The notes under the pieces are model-generated. The model worked only from the letters and a program-made list of their open reading frames with translations, was not told the origin of the DNA and made no database searches. From an uncultured Anaerolineales bacterium (GTDB taxonomy: Bacteria > Chloroflexota > Anaerolineae > Anaerolineales > Villigracilaceae), in NCBI GenBank assembly GCA_938008865.1, contig CALLJA010000261.1, positions 1 through 34,196 of the forward strand: a DNA stretch of 34,196 nucleotides. The letters run 5' to 3'. Positions 17,809 to 24,765 of this stretch are shown in pieces. The position numbers and the translations under genes are program-made. How positions within the stretch are numbered: position 1 is the stretch's first letter; each line of letters starts with the position of its first letter.

Positions 17809-18318
17809 ATGAGCGACACCCGCCCCACAGCCGACATCCCCGCGATGCCCGATTTCTCGAAGGAGGAAACACCCGCCGCCGCTGGACCTGAGCCTGTCTC
17901 CGCACCCCAGGCGGAATCGGCGTCTGTGGCAAACTACGGCCTCTTCAACTCAGAGAGCCAGGGCAAACTGGCCGACGCCACCCAAAAGTTCGTGCAGAAA
18001 CTCGGTGACTATCTCGGCCAGGCCCTCGACGATGCCACCAGCCTCGACGTGCGCACCTACGTCAGCGAAGACATCGGCGCGGTGACCTACGAGAAGGGCC
18101 AGTTCGGCGGCGAAGCCCGCCTGCGCGCCATGACGCGCGTCAACATCGACGGCGACACGCTGGTGTGTGTGCCCGAGACCGACGGCGAAGTGGATACCGC
18201 CGTGTGGTCCATCCACATGGACATGGTCAAGCAGGCGCAGGAGAGCCGCGCCGAGTTGATGAAGACCATCGTCTCGGCGGCAGGCAGCCTGGCCAGCATC
18301 TTCACGCCCAAGGGATAA
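17809..18318 (+). CDS. Small conserved-looking protein of the protease operon (paralogue of the 19115 gene)
   Basis: 169 aa with unknown function. The first 50 residues are Pro/Ala/Glu-rich and probably disordered. A helix-rich part (LADATQKFVQKLGDYLGQAL) leads to a beta-rich core with ARLRAMTRVNIDGDTLVCVP and a C-terminal helix (QESRAELMKTIVSAAG). The core aligns with the 109-aa protein at 19115: R/T...(V/I)(N/K)(I/L)DGD...VP...EVD...H...R(A/T)(E/K)(L/M)M. It starts 13 bp after the C25-like gene with AAAGG upstream, and its stop abuts the next start. It could be a signal adaptor or a protease substrate; neither is shown. Confidence 0.75.
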   Translation: MSDTRPTADIPAMPDFSKEETPAAAGPEPVSAPQAESASVANYGLFNSESQGKLADATQKFVQKLGDYLGQALDDATSLDVRTYVSEDIGAVTYEKGQFGGEARLRAMTRVNIDGDTLVCVPETDGEVDTAVWSIHMDMVKQAQESRAELMKTIVSAAGSLASIFTPKG

Positions 18319-19122
18319 ATGCCCGCAACCTTCGAACTGACCCTCCCCAACGAAGAACCCGTCGGCCTGATCGGGCCGTGGCAGGCGGGCGCGCCCGCAT
18401 CCGTCTCGTTCGCGGCTGGAGAGTCGTCTGCGACGCCCGATGCGCCCGTGTGGAAGGTCAGCCTGCCTGCCGACCCGCTCGAAGCGGATCAGGCGTTGGC
18501 CGAGGCCGAGGCGCAGATCGCGGCGGCCGAGTCGGCGCTGGACGAAGTCCCCGCCCGCCTGGATGCGATTGCCACGTCCCAGCCGCGCGGCGTCTCGTTC
18601 GATGCGGCTTCCTTCGGCGTCGAAGCGGACTCAGCCGAAGCCGACCTGCTCTCGCTGCTCGATCACGCCCGCTCCATCGAGCAGGGGCGGACGGTATCCT
18701 TCGGGGCGTTCGACTTCGCCTCCGAAGCGTGGGAGCAGGCCAGGGTCCAGTTCGAGGCTTTCCTCGGGCAACTCCAGCGCGAGGTGCTGCACTTTGCCTG
18801 GGTCGAGACGAACGTCGAAGGTCAAATCCTGGCGCGGACGACCGTCGGCTGGAGCGGCGACAGCGACACCCTCTGGCTGGAAGGCGCGGATGCGGTCCAG
18901 TTGGCCATCCACCGCCGCGCATTGCAGGTGGCGGTCAAGTCGCGCGCGCTGCGCCTGCGCATGTTCTCCACCGTGACGAGCGGCGCGGCCAAACTCTCCC
19001 TGTTGTTGACCACGCCCGCGGGCGCGGTGCTGGCCCTGCCTGCAGCGTGGAAGTATGTGACCGATATTCTTGCACAGATCAAATCCTATCAAACCCTGAT
19101 CCAAGGAGGAACGAATGGCTAG
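18319..19122 (+). CDS. Unassigned 267-aa protein of the protease operon
   Basis: I do not recognise a family. The ATG follows directly on the TAA of the preceding gene (TAAATG), with AAGGG just upstream, so translation is coupled. Visible parts are a short beta-rich N-terminus, an Ala/Glu-rich helix at about 55-90, a mixed central region (120-200) and a hydrophobic stretch near 225-250 (LSLLLTTPAGAVLALPAAW) that could be a membrane-active or buried segment. Its last 8 bp overlap the following gene. Being embedded between two paralogous small genes and behind three proteases suggests an effector or regulatory partner; this is context only. Confidence 0.7.
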   Translation: MPATFELTLPNEEPVGLIGPWQAGAPASVSFAAGESSATPDAPVWKVSLPADPLEADQALAEAEAQIAAAESALDEVPARLDAIATSQPRGVSFDAASFGVEADSAEADLLSLLDHARSIEQGRTVSFGAFDFASEAWEQARVQFEAFLGQLQREVLHFAWVETNVEGQILARTTVGWSGDSDTLWLEGADAVQLAIHRRALQVAVKSRALRLRMFSTVTSGAAKLSLLLTTPAGAVLALPAAWKYVTDILAQIKSYQTLIQGGTNG

Positions 19123-19444
19123 TGAAATGCGTGAGGCGCTCAAGAGCGCCGCGGAAAAGATCGCCAAGTATGTGGAAGATGCGGCCGAGATGGCCGTCGA
19201 GACCCAGTATGTGGAGCTCGGCGCGGCCTCGTTCGACCAGGCCAAGTTGGCCGCCCGCACCATCATCAAACTGGACGGCGACAGCCAGACCGTCGTTCCG
19301 ATGCAGAAGGGCGACTCGAAACTGGAAGTGGACATGTCCGTCTTCGAGGTGCACCAGCAGAACGTGGCCGCCGCCACCGAGTATCGCACCAAGATGATGA
19401 ATTCGTTGTTGAGCGTGCTGCGCGGGGGCGGACTGCCTGGTTAA
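19115..19444 (+). CDS. Small protein, paralogue of the 17809 product
   Basis: 109 aa with AAGGAGG before the ATG and an overlap with the preceding gene, so part of the same operon. It consists of an N-terminal helix (MREALKSAAEKIAKYVEDAA), a central beta-rich part with RTIIKLDGDSQTVVPM and LEVDMSVFEVH, and a C-terminal helix (YRTKMMNSLLSVLRGG). It looks like the core of the 169-aa protein without the disordered N-terminus. No enzyme motif, signal peptide or metal-binding cluster is visible. It is the last gene before a large inverted repeat with a T-rich tail. Confidence 0.75.
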   Translation: MASEMREALKSAAEKIAKYVEDAAEMAVETQYVELGAASFDQAKLAARTIIKLDGDSQTVVPMQKGDSKLEVDMSVFEVHQQNVAAATEYRTKMMNSLLSVLRGGGLPG

Positions 19445-19462
19445 TCCGCGCCCAGCGGGAAC

Positions 19463-19534
19463 CGAACCGCGAAGCCTGCACGGAACGCCGGGACTTTTCG
19501 TTCGCGCTCTGTGCGGCTTCGCGGTTCGTTTTCT
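19463..19534 (+). terminator. Large inverted repeat with T-rich tail at the end of the protease operon
   Basis: Perfect 14-bp arms CGAACCGCGAAGCC (19463-19476) and its complement (19515-19528), extended inward by GCAC/GTGC across one bulge, then TTTTCTTT. The loop is long (about 30 nt), so efficiency is uncertain. It abuts the promoter of the GAF gene. Confidence 0.6.
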
Positions 19535-19538
19535 TTGG

Positions 19539-19547
19539 TGATACACT
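19539..19547 (+). promoter_or_regulatory. Extended -10 element of the GAF gene
   Basis: TGA-TACACT with the -10 hexamer at 19542-19547, exactly 6 bp before the ATG at 19554. No Shine-Dalgarno sequence lies between, so the mRNA would begin at or next to the start codon (leaderless). No good -35 is seen; the TGn extension may compensate. Confidence 0.6.
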
Positions 19548-19553
19548 CGACCC

Positions 19554-20438
19554 ATGCCAGACGTCCCCTCCCCCTCATCGCTCAACCGCATCGTGCAGGC
19601 CATCCATGCGCTGCAAAGCGGGGGCTATGCGCCCGCCCTGCTGGGGGGTCTGTTACAGGCCGAGGACGAGTTCGGCGAACTGGCCCGCCTGGTGGACTTA
19701 ATGGCTCAGCACGCCGCGCTACGCGAGCACCAGATCAAACTGCTCCAGCGCGTGATTCCCGCGGGCGTGGCGCTCTCGGTCGAGAAGGACTTCAACCGCC
19801 TGCTCGAAACCCTGGTGATCGAGGCGCAGACTGTCACTGACGCCGACGCGGGCACGCTGTACCTGGTGGAAGGCGACGCGCTGCGCTTCGTCATCCTGCG
19901 CAACGAGTCGCTGGGGTTGCGGATGGGCGGCACGAGCGGGAATCCCATCGCTTTCGAGCCCGTCAGACTGCACAACGCGGACGGCAGCGAGAACCGCGCC
20001 AATGTAGCCTCCTACGCCGCGTTGACTCGCAGCCGCATCAACCTGGAGGATGCCTACCAGGCCGAGGGTTTCGACTTCTCGGGCACGCGCGCCTTCGATG
20101 CGCGCTCGGGCTACCGCTCACAATCCTTCCTGACCCTGCCGCTGGAGGGCGCTTCGGGCGCGGTCATCGGCGTTTTGCAACTCATCAACGCCAGGGACGG
20201 CTCGGGCAGGATCGCGCCCTTTGCCGCCGACGACGTACTCGGCTCGCTGGTGCTGCTGGCCTCCGCCGCGCTGGATGGCTACATCCGCGAGGAAAAACTG
20301 CGCCAGGAGATCGCCGCCCTGCGCATCGAGATCGACGAATCGCGCCGCGCCTCCGTGGTGGCCGACATTACCGAATCACAATACTTCAAGCAGTTGCAAG
20401 ACCGCGTGCAGGAACTGCGCTCACGCTACGACCGATAA
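19554..20438 (+). CDS. GAF-domain sensor protein with IEIDESRR coiled tail
   Basis: 294 aa, soluble. Helical N-terminus (1-70), then a GAF domain (about 75-240): TDADAGTLYLVEGDALRFVI, a LTLPLEGASGAVIGVLQLIN core and a helix to 250. GAF domains bind small molecules such as cyclic nucleotides or haem. The last 39 residues carry RIEIDESRR, DITESQYF and LRSR and align without gaps to the tail of the cNMP-binding protein at 25561-26301, suggesting a shared partner. It stands alone with its own probable leaderless promoter between the protease operon and a lipoprotein gene. The ligand cannot be read from the sequence. Confidence 0.85.
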   Translation: MPDVPSPSSLNRIVQAIHALQSGGYAPALLGGLLQAEDEFGELARLVDLMAQHAALREHQIKLLQRVIPAGVALSVEKDFNRLLETLVIEAQTVTDADAGTLYLVEGDALRFVILRNESLGLRMGGTSGNPIAFEPVRLHNADGSENRANVASYAALTRSRINLEDAYQAEGFDFSGTRAFDARSGYRSQSFLTLPLEGASGAVIGVLQLINARDGSGRIAPFAADDVLGSLVLLASAALDGYIREEKLRQEIAALRIEIDESRRASVVADITESQYFKQLQDRVQELRSRYDR

Positions 20439-20450
20439 GGCCTTTCAAAA

Positions 20451-20462
20451 TTGACATGTCAA
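20451..20462. promoter_or_regulatory. Perfect palindrome TTGACATGTCAA in the 138-bp gap after the GAF gene
   Basis: A 12-bp perfect palindrome lies 12 bp after the GAF stop. It includes a -35-like TTGACA, but no -10 lies at a usable distance. Possible operator for the lipoprotein gene; chance occurrence is not excluded. The rest of the gap (20463-20576) shows only a weak ribosome-binding site. Confidence 0.3.
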
Positions 20463-20576
20463 GCGGGGACTTTTTGCGGGGCGTTCGGCCACTAACTAAG
20501 TGTCCGTCAAACAACTCCATGCAGCGGGTTCGGCCCGCGGCATCCCCCAACTTCCCCGTATCTGGAAAGGCCGCCC

Positions 20577-21701
20577 ATGCCCCTGCGTTTTCCCGTCCTC
20601 ATCGCCATCGCTCTCGTATTCTTTTCACTGGCCGCCTGCACGCCCATGGCAGACCTGCCCGCCGCGGCAGGCGCGGCCGATACCGCCACTGAAACCCCGC
20701 CCGTCAACACGTCTGTACCCGCGCAGTTGACCGAGCCGCCCGCCGTGGCCGCCAGCATCCCGCCCGCCGCGGGACGTGTTGTCTTCGTCTCCGACCGTGA
20801 GGGCGTCCGCAAGCTGTACCTCATGAACGCTGACGGCTCGAACCTGATCCGCCTCACCAGCGGAGACTCGACCGATGACCTGCCGCGCTGGTCCCCCGAT
20901 GGCACGCGCATCGCCTTCGTCTCCACCGCGCAGGGCAACGCCGACCTGTACGTCCTCGACGTGGCCAGCGGCGGCCTGCTGCGCCTGACCGACGACCCCG
21001 CCAAAGACAGCGCCCCGGCCTGGTCGCCCGACGGCGCGCGCATCGCTTTCGAATCCTACCGCGACGGCGACTACGAGATCTACCTCGTGAACGCCGACGG
21101 CTCGAACCTCACCCGCCTCACCACCGACCCGCAGGCCGACAACAACCCCGCCTGGTCGCCCGACGGCGCGCAGATCGCCTTCGTCAGCAACCGCAGCGGC
21201 GGCAATTCGGACGTCTACCTGATCGCCGCCGACGGGACCGGCTTGACCGCCCTGACCACCGCCGCCTCGCCCGACTCCGACCCGGCCTGGTCGCCGTTTT
21301 CCGAGCAGATCGCCTTCCGCGCCTGGCCCAACGGCGACGGCCTGTCCGCGGTCTGCCTGGCCGACCGCGACGGCGGCAACGTCACATGCCCATCTGGCCT
21401 CCCAGCCGAGGTGGGCGTGCCGGCCTGGTCGCCCGACGGGCAATGGCTGGCCTTCCGCTCGCTGCGTTCGGGGACGCCCAGCATCGACCTGATAAGCCTG
21501 GCCGATTCCTCGATCCTCAGCCTGCCCGTCGGCGTGGAACCCGCGGGCGACCCGGTCTGGTCCCCGGACGGCACGCGCCTGATCTTCCAGGCCGACGCGG
21601 GCGGTGACATGGAACTCTACTCCATCGTCGTCGCCACGGGCGAGGTCGTCCGCCTGACCGAGTCGAATTTCTACGACGGGGAACCATCCTGGGCGCGATA
21701 G
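20577..21701 (+). CDS. TolB-like PD40 beta-propeller lipoprotein
   Basis: 374-aa extracytoplasmic lipoprotein. A signal peptide ends in lipobox LAAC (Cys21), followed by an Ala/Thr/Pro-rich tether to about residue 62. The remainder is a run of PD40/WD40-like repeats of the TolB type: VVFVSDREGVRKLYLMNADG, then WSPDGTRIAF in many copies, enough for a single propeller. Such free-standing PD40 lipoproteins are common in Chloroflexota and probably act in surface protein-protein contacts; no enzyme motif is present. AAAGG precedes the ATG by six bases. A bidirectional terminator follows and is shared with the convergent truncated binding-protein gene. Confidence 0.88.
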   Translation: MPLRFPVLIAIALVFFSLAACTPMADLPAAAGAADTATETPPVNTSVPAQLTEPPAVAASIPPAAGRVVFVSDREGVRKLYLMNADGSNLIRLTSGDSTDDLPRWSPDGTRIAFVSTAQGNADLYVLDVASGGLLRLTDDPAKDSAPAWSPDGARIAFESYRDGDYEIYLVNADGSNLTRLTTDPQADNNPAWSPDGAQIAFVSNRSGGNSDVYLIAADGTGLTALTTAASPDSDPAWSPFSEQIAFRAWPNGDGLSAVCLADRDGGNVTCPSGLPAEVGVPAWSPDGQWLAFRSLRSGTPSIDLISLADSSILSLPVGVEPAGDPVWSPDGTRLIFQADAGGDMELYSIVVATGEVVRLTESNFYDGEPSWAR

Positions 21702-21725
21702 TCTTTTCGAACTGCGCAAGAATCA

Positions 21726-21754
21726 AAAAGCCACCCAGTGTGGGTGGCTTTTTT
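21726..21754. terminator. Bidirectional rho-independent terminator
   Basis: A 12-bp stem, AAAAGCCACCCA (21726-21737) with its complement (21741-21752), has a GTG loop and flanking T-runs on both strands. It ends the plus-strand PD40 lipoprotein gene and the convergent minus-strand gene stopping at 21767. Confidence 0.92.
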
Positions 21755-21766
21755 GTCTGGTGGATT

Positions 21767-22528
21767 CTACTTGAGCGCAAAAGTCAACGCATCGGCAGGG
21801 ATCGCGGAAGCGTTCCAATAAGCGGGGTTAGGCTGGAGGGTCAGGCTGGCGGCGGTCCACTCGCCCAACAGGTACGGACCCGTCCCGCCCGCCACACCCG
21901 CAGCAGAGCCGAAGCCATCCGCGGCCAGCGCCGCCGGGCTGACGATGGAGAAGGCCGGGCTGGTCAGCTTGGCAAGGAAATCCCTGTCGGGCTGGTTGAG
22001 ATGCACCAGGACGGTCAGGCCATCCACCTTTTCGATGCCGTCCACGCTGGACTGTCCCTTGAAACCTTTGAAGGCCGTCAGCCAGGCTTCGTACGCGCCC
22101 GAGCCATGCAGGGCATTGGCGGGGTCGAACCAGCGCTGGAAGTTGGCGATGACCGCATCGGCGTCGAGCGCCGCGCCGTCCTGGAATTTCACGCCGGGGC
22201 GCAGGTTGAAGATGTAATCCAGGCCATCCTCCGAAACGGTCCAGGAAGCGGCCAGGGCGGGAACCACTTCATTGTTCTCCGCGCGCACCAGGCCTTCATA
22301 CATTTGGCTAACCACCCGCAGGGAGTCATCATCAACAGCCAGGGCGGGGTCCAGCAAAATATCTTTCGACACCGACGCGCCCTCGGGCAGGGGCGTGTTC
22401 TGGGGCATATCGCCTCCCCCTCCGCCAGACGGCGGCTCGGTGGGCACAGCGGGCGCCTGCCCCCCGCAGGCGGTCAACAACGCAGCGATCAACAGAACGA
22501 ACAGGGCGTGCAAAAGTTTTTGCTTCAT
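21767..22528 (-). CDS. Truncated family 5 (peptide/nickel-type) solute-binding lipoprotein
   Basis: 253 aa, about half the usual length of DppA/OppA/NikA-type proteins. A signal peptide with lipobox LTAC (Cys21) and a Gly-rich tether are intact. The N-terminal lobe is recognisable: LDPALAVDDDSLRVVSQMYE, LVRAENNEVVPALAASW, LRPGVKFQDGAALDADAV and GTGPYLLGEW. The frame stops soon after NPAYWNASAIPADALTFALK, where the family continues into the second lobe and returns. A clean ribosome-binding site (AGGAGA) and terminator bracket it, so it looks expressed. No permease or ATPase of this family is nearby. It could be a decayed gene or a single-lobe protein with a new role. Confidence 0.82.
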   Translation of the reverse strand: MKQKLLHALFVLLIAALLTACGGQAPAVPTEPPSGGGGGDMPQNTPLPEGASVSKDILLDPALAVDDDSLRVVSQMYEGLVRAENNEVVPALAASWTVSEDGLDYIFNLRPGVKFQDGAALDADAVIANFQRWFDPANALHGSGAYEAWLTAFKGFKGQSSVDGIEKVDGLTVLVHLNQPDRDFLAKLTSPAFSIVSPAALAADGFGSAAGVAGGTGPYLLGEWTAASLTLQPNPAYWNASAIPADALTFALK

Positions 22529-22591
22529 GCAAGATCTCCTCTGAATGGATGGGGTATCTTTACCGCAAGGTGCGGGACTTCACGCTTCATG

Positions 22592-22597
22592 TATAAT
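22592..22597 (+). promoter_or_regulatory. -10 box of the nucleotide cyclase gene
   Basis: TATAAT ends exactly 6 bp before the ATG at 22604 and there is no Shine-Dalgarno sequence, implying a leaderless mRNA. The in-frame ATG at 22589 would lie inside the promoter and is therefore disfavoured. No clear -35 is visible. Confidence 0.6.
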
Positions 22598-22603
22598 ATT
22601 TCC

Positions 22604-24139
22604 ATGCTGCCAGCCTCTCCCCTCGCTTCCATCGAGCCGCGCCTGCGCCCGCTGCTGCCGGCTGACCTGTACGCAGCGGTGTGGGTCGACCCGTCGCCGA
22701 CCATGTTGGAACGCGTCTTCGCGCATTTGCGCACGCTCCAGCGCATCCTGCACGATTACACTTCGCGCCTGCTCTCGGAACGCGCGCCCCGCCCGGGCGA
22801 GGTACGTTACGAGTGGCAGCGCGGTACGCTGATGTTCACCGACCTGGCAGGCTTCACGCGCCTGATGGAAGCCAACGCGGGACAGGGTAAAACGGGCACC
22901 TCGTCGCTGTTGAAGGTGCTGAACGCCTACTTCGCCGAGATGATCGAGATCGTCAGCAAATCGGGCGGCGACCTGCTGGAATTTACCGGCGACGCGCTGC
23001 TGGTGCTGTTCCCAGCCAACGACCGCCAGAACGACGTGACGCAGGCCGTGCGCGCGGGGCTGCGGATGCAGCGCGCCATGGCGCACTTTGCCGAGATCGA
23101 CTCGCCCGAGGGCCAGTTGCAGCTGCGCATGCGCATCGGCATTCACACGGGCCGATTCCTCACAGCCGATATCGGCACGCCGCGCCGCATGGAGCATGTG
23201 CTGCTGGGCACGGCCGTGCAGCAGGCCAAACTGACCGAGAGCAACGGGCAGAACGAACGCGTCAACCTTTCGCTGAAGGCCTACGAACGCGTCAGGGACC
23301 AGTTCCGTTTCGAAGAGGGCAAGCCCGGCTACATGCTGGTGGTGGACGACCTGACCGACGAGCAGTTGGGCGAGTATGAGATCGTCCCGCGCCGACGCAT
23401 GGCCAGTTCGCTTCTGTTCGAGCGCAGCGTGGCGGGCCTGGTCAGCGAGATCACCGAAGCGTTGAACGCCATCGAGCCGCTGGCGGCTTTCATCCCCGCC
23501 CCGGTGCTGAACCTGCTGGTGGAGAGCGCCGCCGACCGCCGCATCCCCGCCGACTTCCCCGAGCCGACCGTCATGTTCGTCAACTTCCTGGGCCTGCCCG
23601 AACTGGTGGACCGCGCCCTGCCGGGCGAGGAGATCAAAGTGGTCAGCAGTTTTTCGCGCGCGTTCGCGCTGATCAACGCGGCGGTGGAGGCGCGCGGCGG
23701 GGTGCTCAAAAAGATCACCTACCACCTGGCGGGGTCGGACATCGTCATCTATTTCGGCGTGCCGAACGCGCACACCAACGACGCCATCCGCGCCGTCCTG
23801 GCGGCGCTGGCCATCCGCGACATCGTGCAGAACATCAAGCCGCCCACCGTGGGCGGGATGCAACCTGAGATTACCTGTCAGATCGGCATCAACATTGGCG
23901 CGACCTTCGTGGCCGAAGTGGGCGATCCGCGCGGACGGCGCGAGTTCAACGTGCTGGGCGATACGGTCAACACCACGGCGCGCATGATGAACCGCGCCGG
24001 GAAGAACCAGATCTACGTCTCGGGCCGCGTGGCCGAGGCCGTGCAGGCGCGCTTCGAGTGCCTGCCGCTGGGCAGCGTATCGTTGAAGGGCAAGAGCGCC
24101 CCGCAGCCGATCTTCGAAGTGACCCGCGCCCTGGACTGA
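22604..24139 (+). CDS. Two-domain class III nucleotide cyclase resembling soluble adenylyl cyclase (C1-C2)
   Basis: Predicted adenylate (or guanylate) cyclase, 511 aa, soluble. Domain C1 (about 65-235) has the two metal-binding aspartates, Asp80 in FTDLAGFT and Asp130 in FTGDALLVLF, but lacks the transition-state Asn/Arg: the GDxVNxxAR site reads GTAVQQAKL. Domain C2 (about 320-505) has MFVNFLG, with Asn327 where the first metal Asp should be, Asp379 in AGSDIVIYFG, and an intact GDTVNTTAR (Asn456, Arg460). The halves are therefore complementary: one active and one degenerate site, as in mammalian soluble adenylyl cyclase, which both halves resemble. It converges on the cNMP-receptor operon, with 2 bp between stops. 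Product and any bicarbonate response are inferred. Confidence 0.9.
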   Translation: MLPASPLASIEPRLRPLLPADLYAAVWVDPSPTMLERVFAHLRTLQRILHDYTSRLLSERAPRPGEVRYEWQRGTLMFTDLAGFTRLMEANAGQGKTGTSSLLKVLNAYFAEMIEIVSKSGGDLLEFTGDALLVLFPANDRQNDVTQAVRAGLRMQRAMAHFAEIDSPEGQLQLRMRIGIHTGRFLTADIGTPRRMEHVLLGTAVQQAKLTESNGQNERVNLSLKAYERVRDQFRFEEGKPGYMLVVDDLTDEQLGEYEIVPRRRMASSLLFERSVAGLVSEITEALNAIEPLAAFIPAPVLNLLVESAADRRIPADFPEPTVMFVNFLGLPELVDRALPGEEIKVVSSFSRAFALINAAVEARGGVLKKITYHLAGSDIVIYFGVPNAHTNDAIRAVLAALAIRDIVQNIKPPTVGGMQPEITCQIGINIGATFVAEVGDPRGRREFNVLGDTVNTTARMMNRAGKNQIYVSGRVAEAVQARFECLPLGSVSLKGKSAPQPIFEVTRALD

Positions 24140-24141
24140 CA

Positions 24142-24525
24142 TCACGGCGCGTCTCCTCCGCCGGGGCCACCTTTCAAACGCGCGTCCAGGTTGGACCAGA
24201 TACCCGTAGCCAGGTTGCTGCCCGACCTCCTGCGCAGGTTGACCTTGTAAATGGCGCGCGGACCTTCACCAATGCGCAGCAGCCAGAACTGGCGGGTGAG
24301 GGTAGAGAGGGCCTCATCCAACTCGGGACGCGACAAACGCTCGGCGGGCGGGAACGAATCCATCGTCTCGCACAGGCGCGGGTAATCCATCTGCAATTCG
24401 CGCAGCATCAATTTCATGATCTTGCGCAGCACGGGGGTCAGGTCGGCCAGGTCGAGGGCGGTGATTCCGCCTTCCTGCTGTTTATCCTCGATTTCCTTTT
24501 TCAAACGGTCGAATACGCCAGGCAT
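24142..24525 (-). CDS. Small winged-helix-like protein with C-terminal GIWSNLDARL motif
   Basis: 127 aa, no known function. A charged helical N-terminus (FDRLKKEIEDKQQ) is followed by helices and a segment reading like a winged helix (SRPELDEALSTLTRQFWLL then AIYKVNL, about 65-96). The C-terminus carries GIWSNLDARL at 108-117. The protein aligns over its length with the 115-aa product at 31680, and its C-terminal motif matches the end of the PrsW-like protein at 26298. GGAAAGGAGG precedes the ATG. It is the last gene of the PrsW-cNMP-MinD operon, 18 bp after the zinc protein, and converges on the cyclase gene. DNA binding is possible but not shown. Confidence 0.8.
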   Translation of the reverse strand: MPGVFDRLKKEIEDKQQEGGITALDLADLTPVLRKIMKLMLRELQMDYPRLCETMDSFPPAERLSRPELDEALSTLTRQFWLLRIGEGPRAIYKVNLRRRSGSNLATGIWSNLDARLKGGPGGGDAP

Positions 24526-24543
24526 GGGTGGCCTCCTTTCCGC

Positions 24544-24756
24544 CTAGTACAACTCGGGCATGGCAATCGGCTCGGGCTGCGGCTCGCACTCTCCGCACCA
24601 GATGACATTGGCCACGGCCAGTCCCTTGGGCGTATTGTTCGCGCCCACGTACATCGTCAGGAAGGTGGACATGGTGTTGGCGTGGTCCTTGCACACGAAA
24701 CGCCCACAGAACGAGCAGGCAGCGCGGGCATCCTCTTCACAGTGCCAGCATTTCAT
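24544..24756 (-). CDS. Small zinc-binding protein with paired CxxC motifs
   Basis: 70 aa. Cysteines and histidine are spaced as Cys3-Cys6, Cys14-Cys17, Cys22-His25 and Cys54-Cys57, enough for two zinc sites in a B-box/LIM-like arrangement (CWHCEEDA, CSFCGRFVCKDH, WCGEC). No catalytic motif is visible. It starts 9 bp after the MinD-like stop with TAGGAGG upstream, and 18 bp separate it from the next gene. Such small zinc proteins often act as adaptors; here the partner may be the MinD-like ATPase. Confidence 0.8.
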   Translation of the reverse strand: MKCWHCEEDARAACSFCGRFVCKDHANTMSTFLTMYVGANNTPKGLAVANVIWCGECEPQPEPIAMPELY

Positions 24757-24765
24757 GCGCGCCTC

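Noticed and set aside
20451..20456. TTGACA as a -35 for the PD40 lipoprotein gene
   Set aside because: No -10-like hexamer occurs 15-19 bp downstream; kept only as a weak palindrome.
21740..22603. Upstream extension of the cyclase frame as part of the protein
   Set aside because: It runs antisense through the truncated binding-protein gene and its terminator; the -10 box at 22592-22597 supports the start at 22604.
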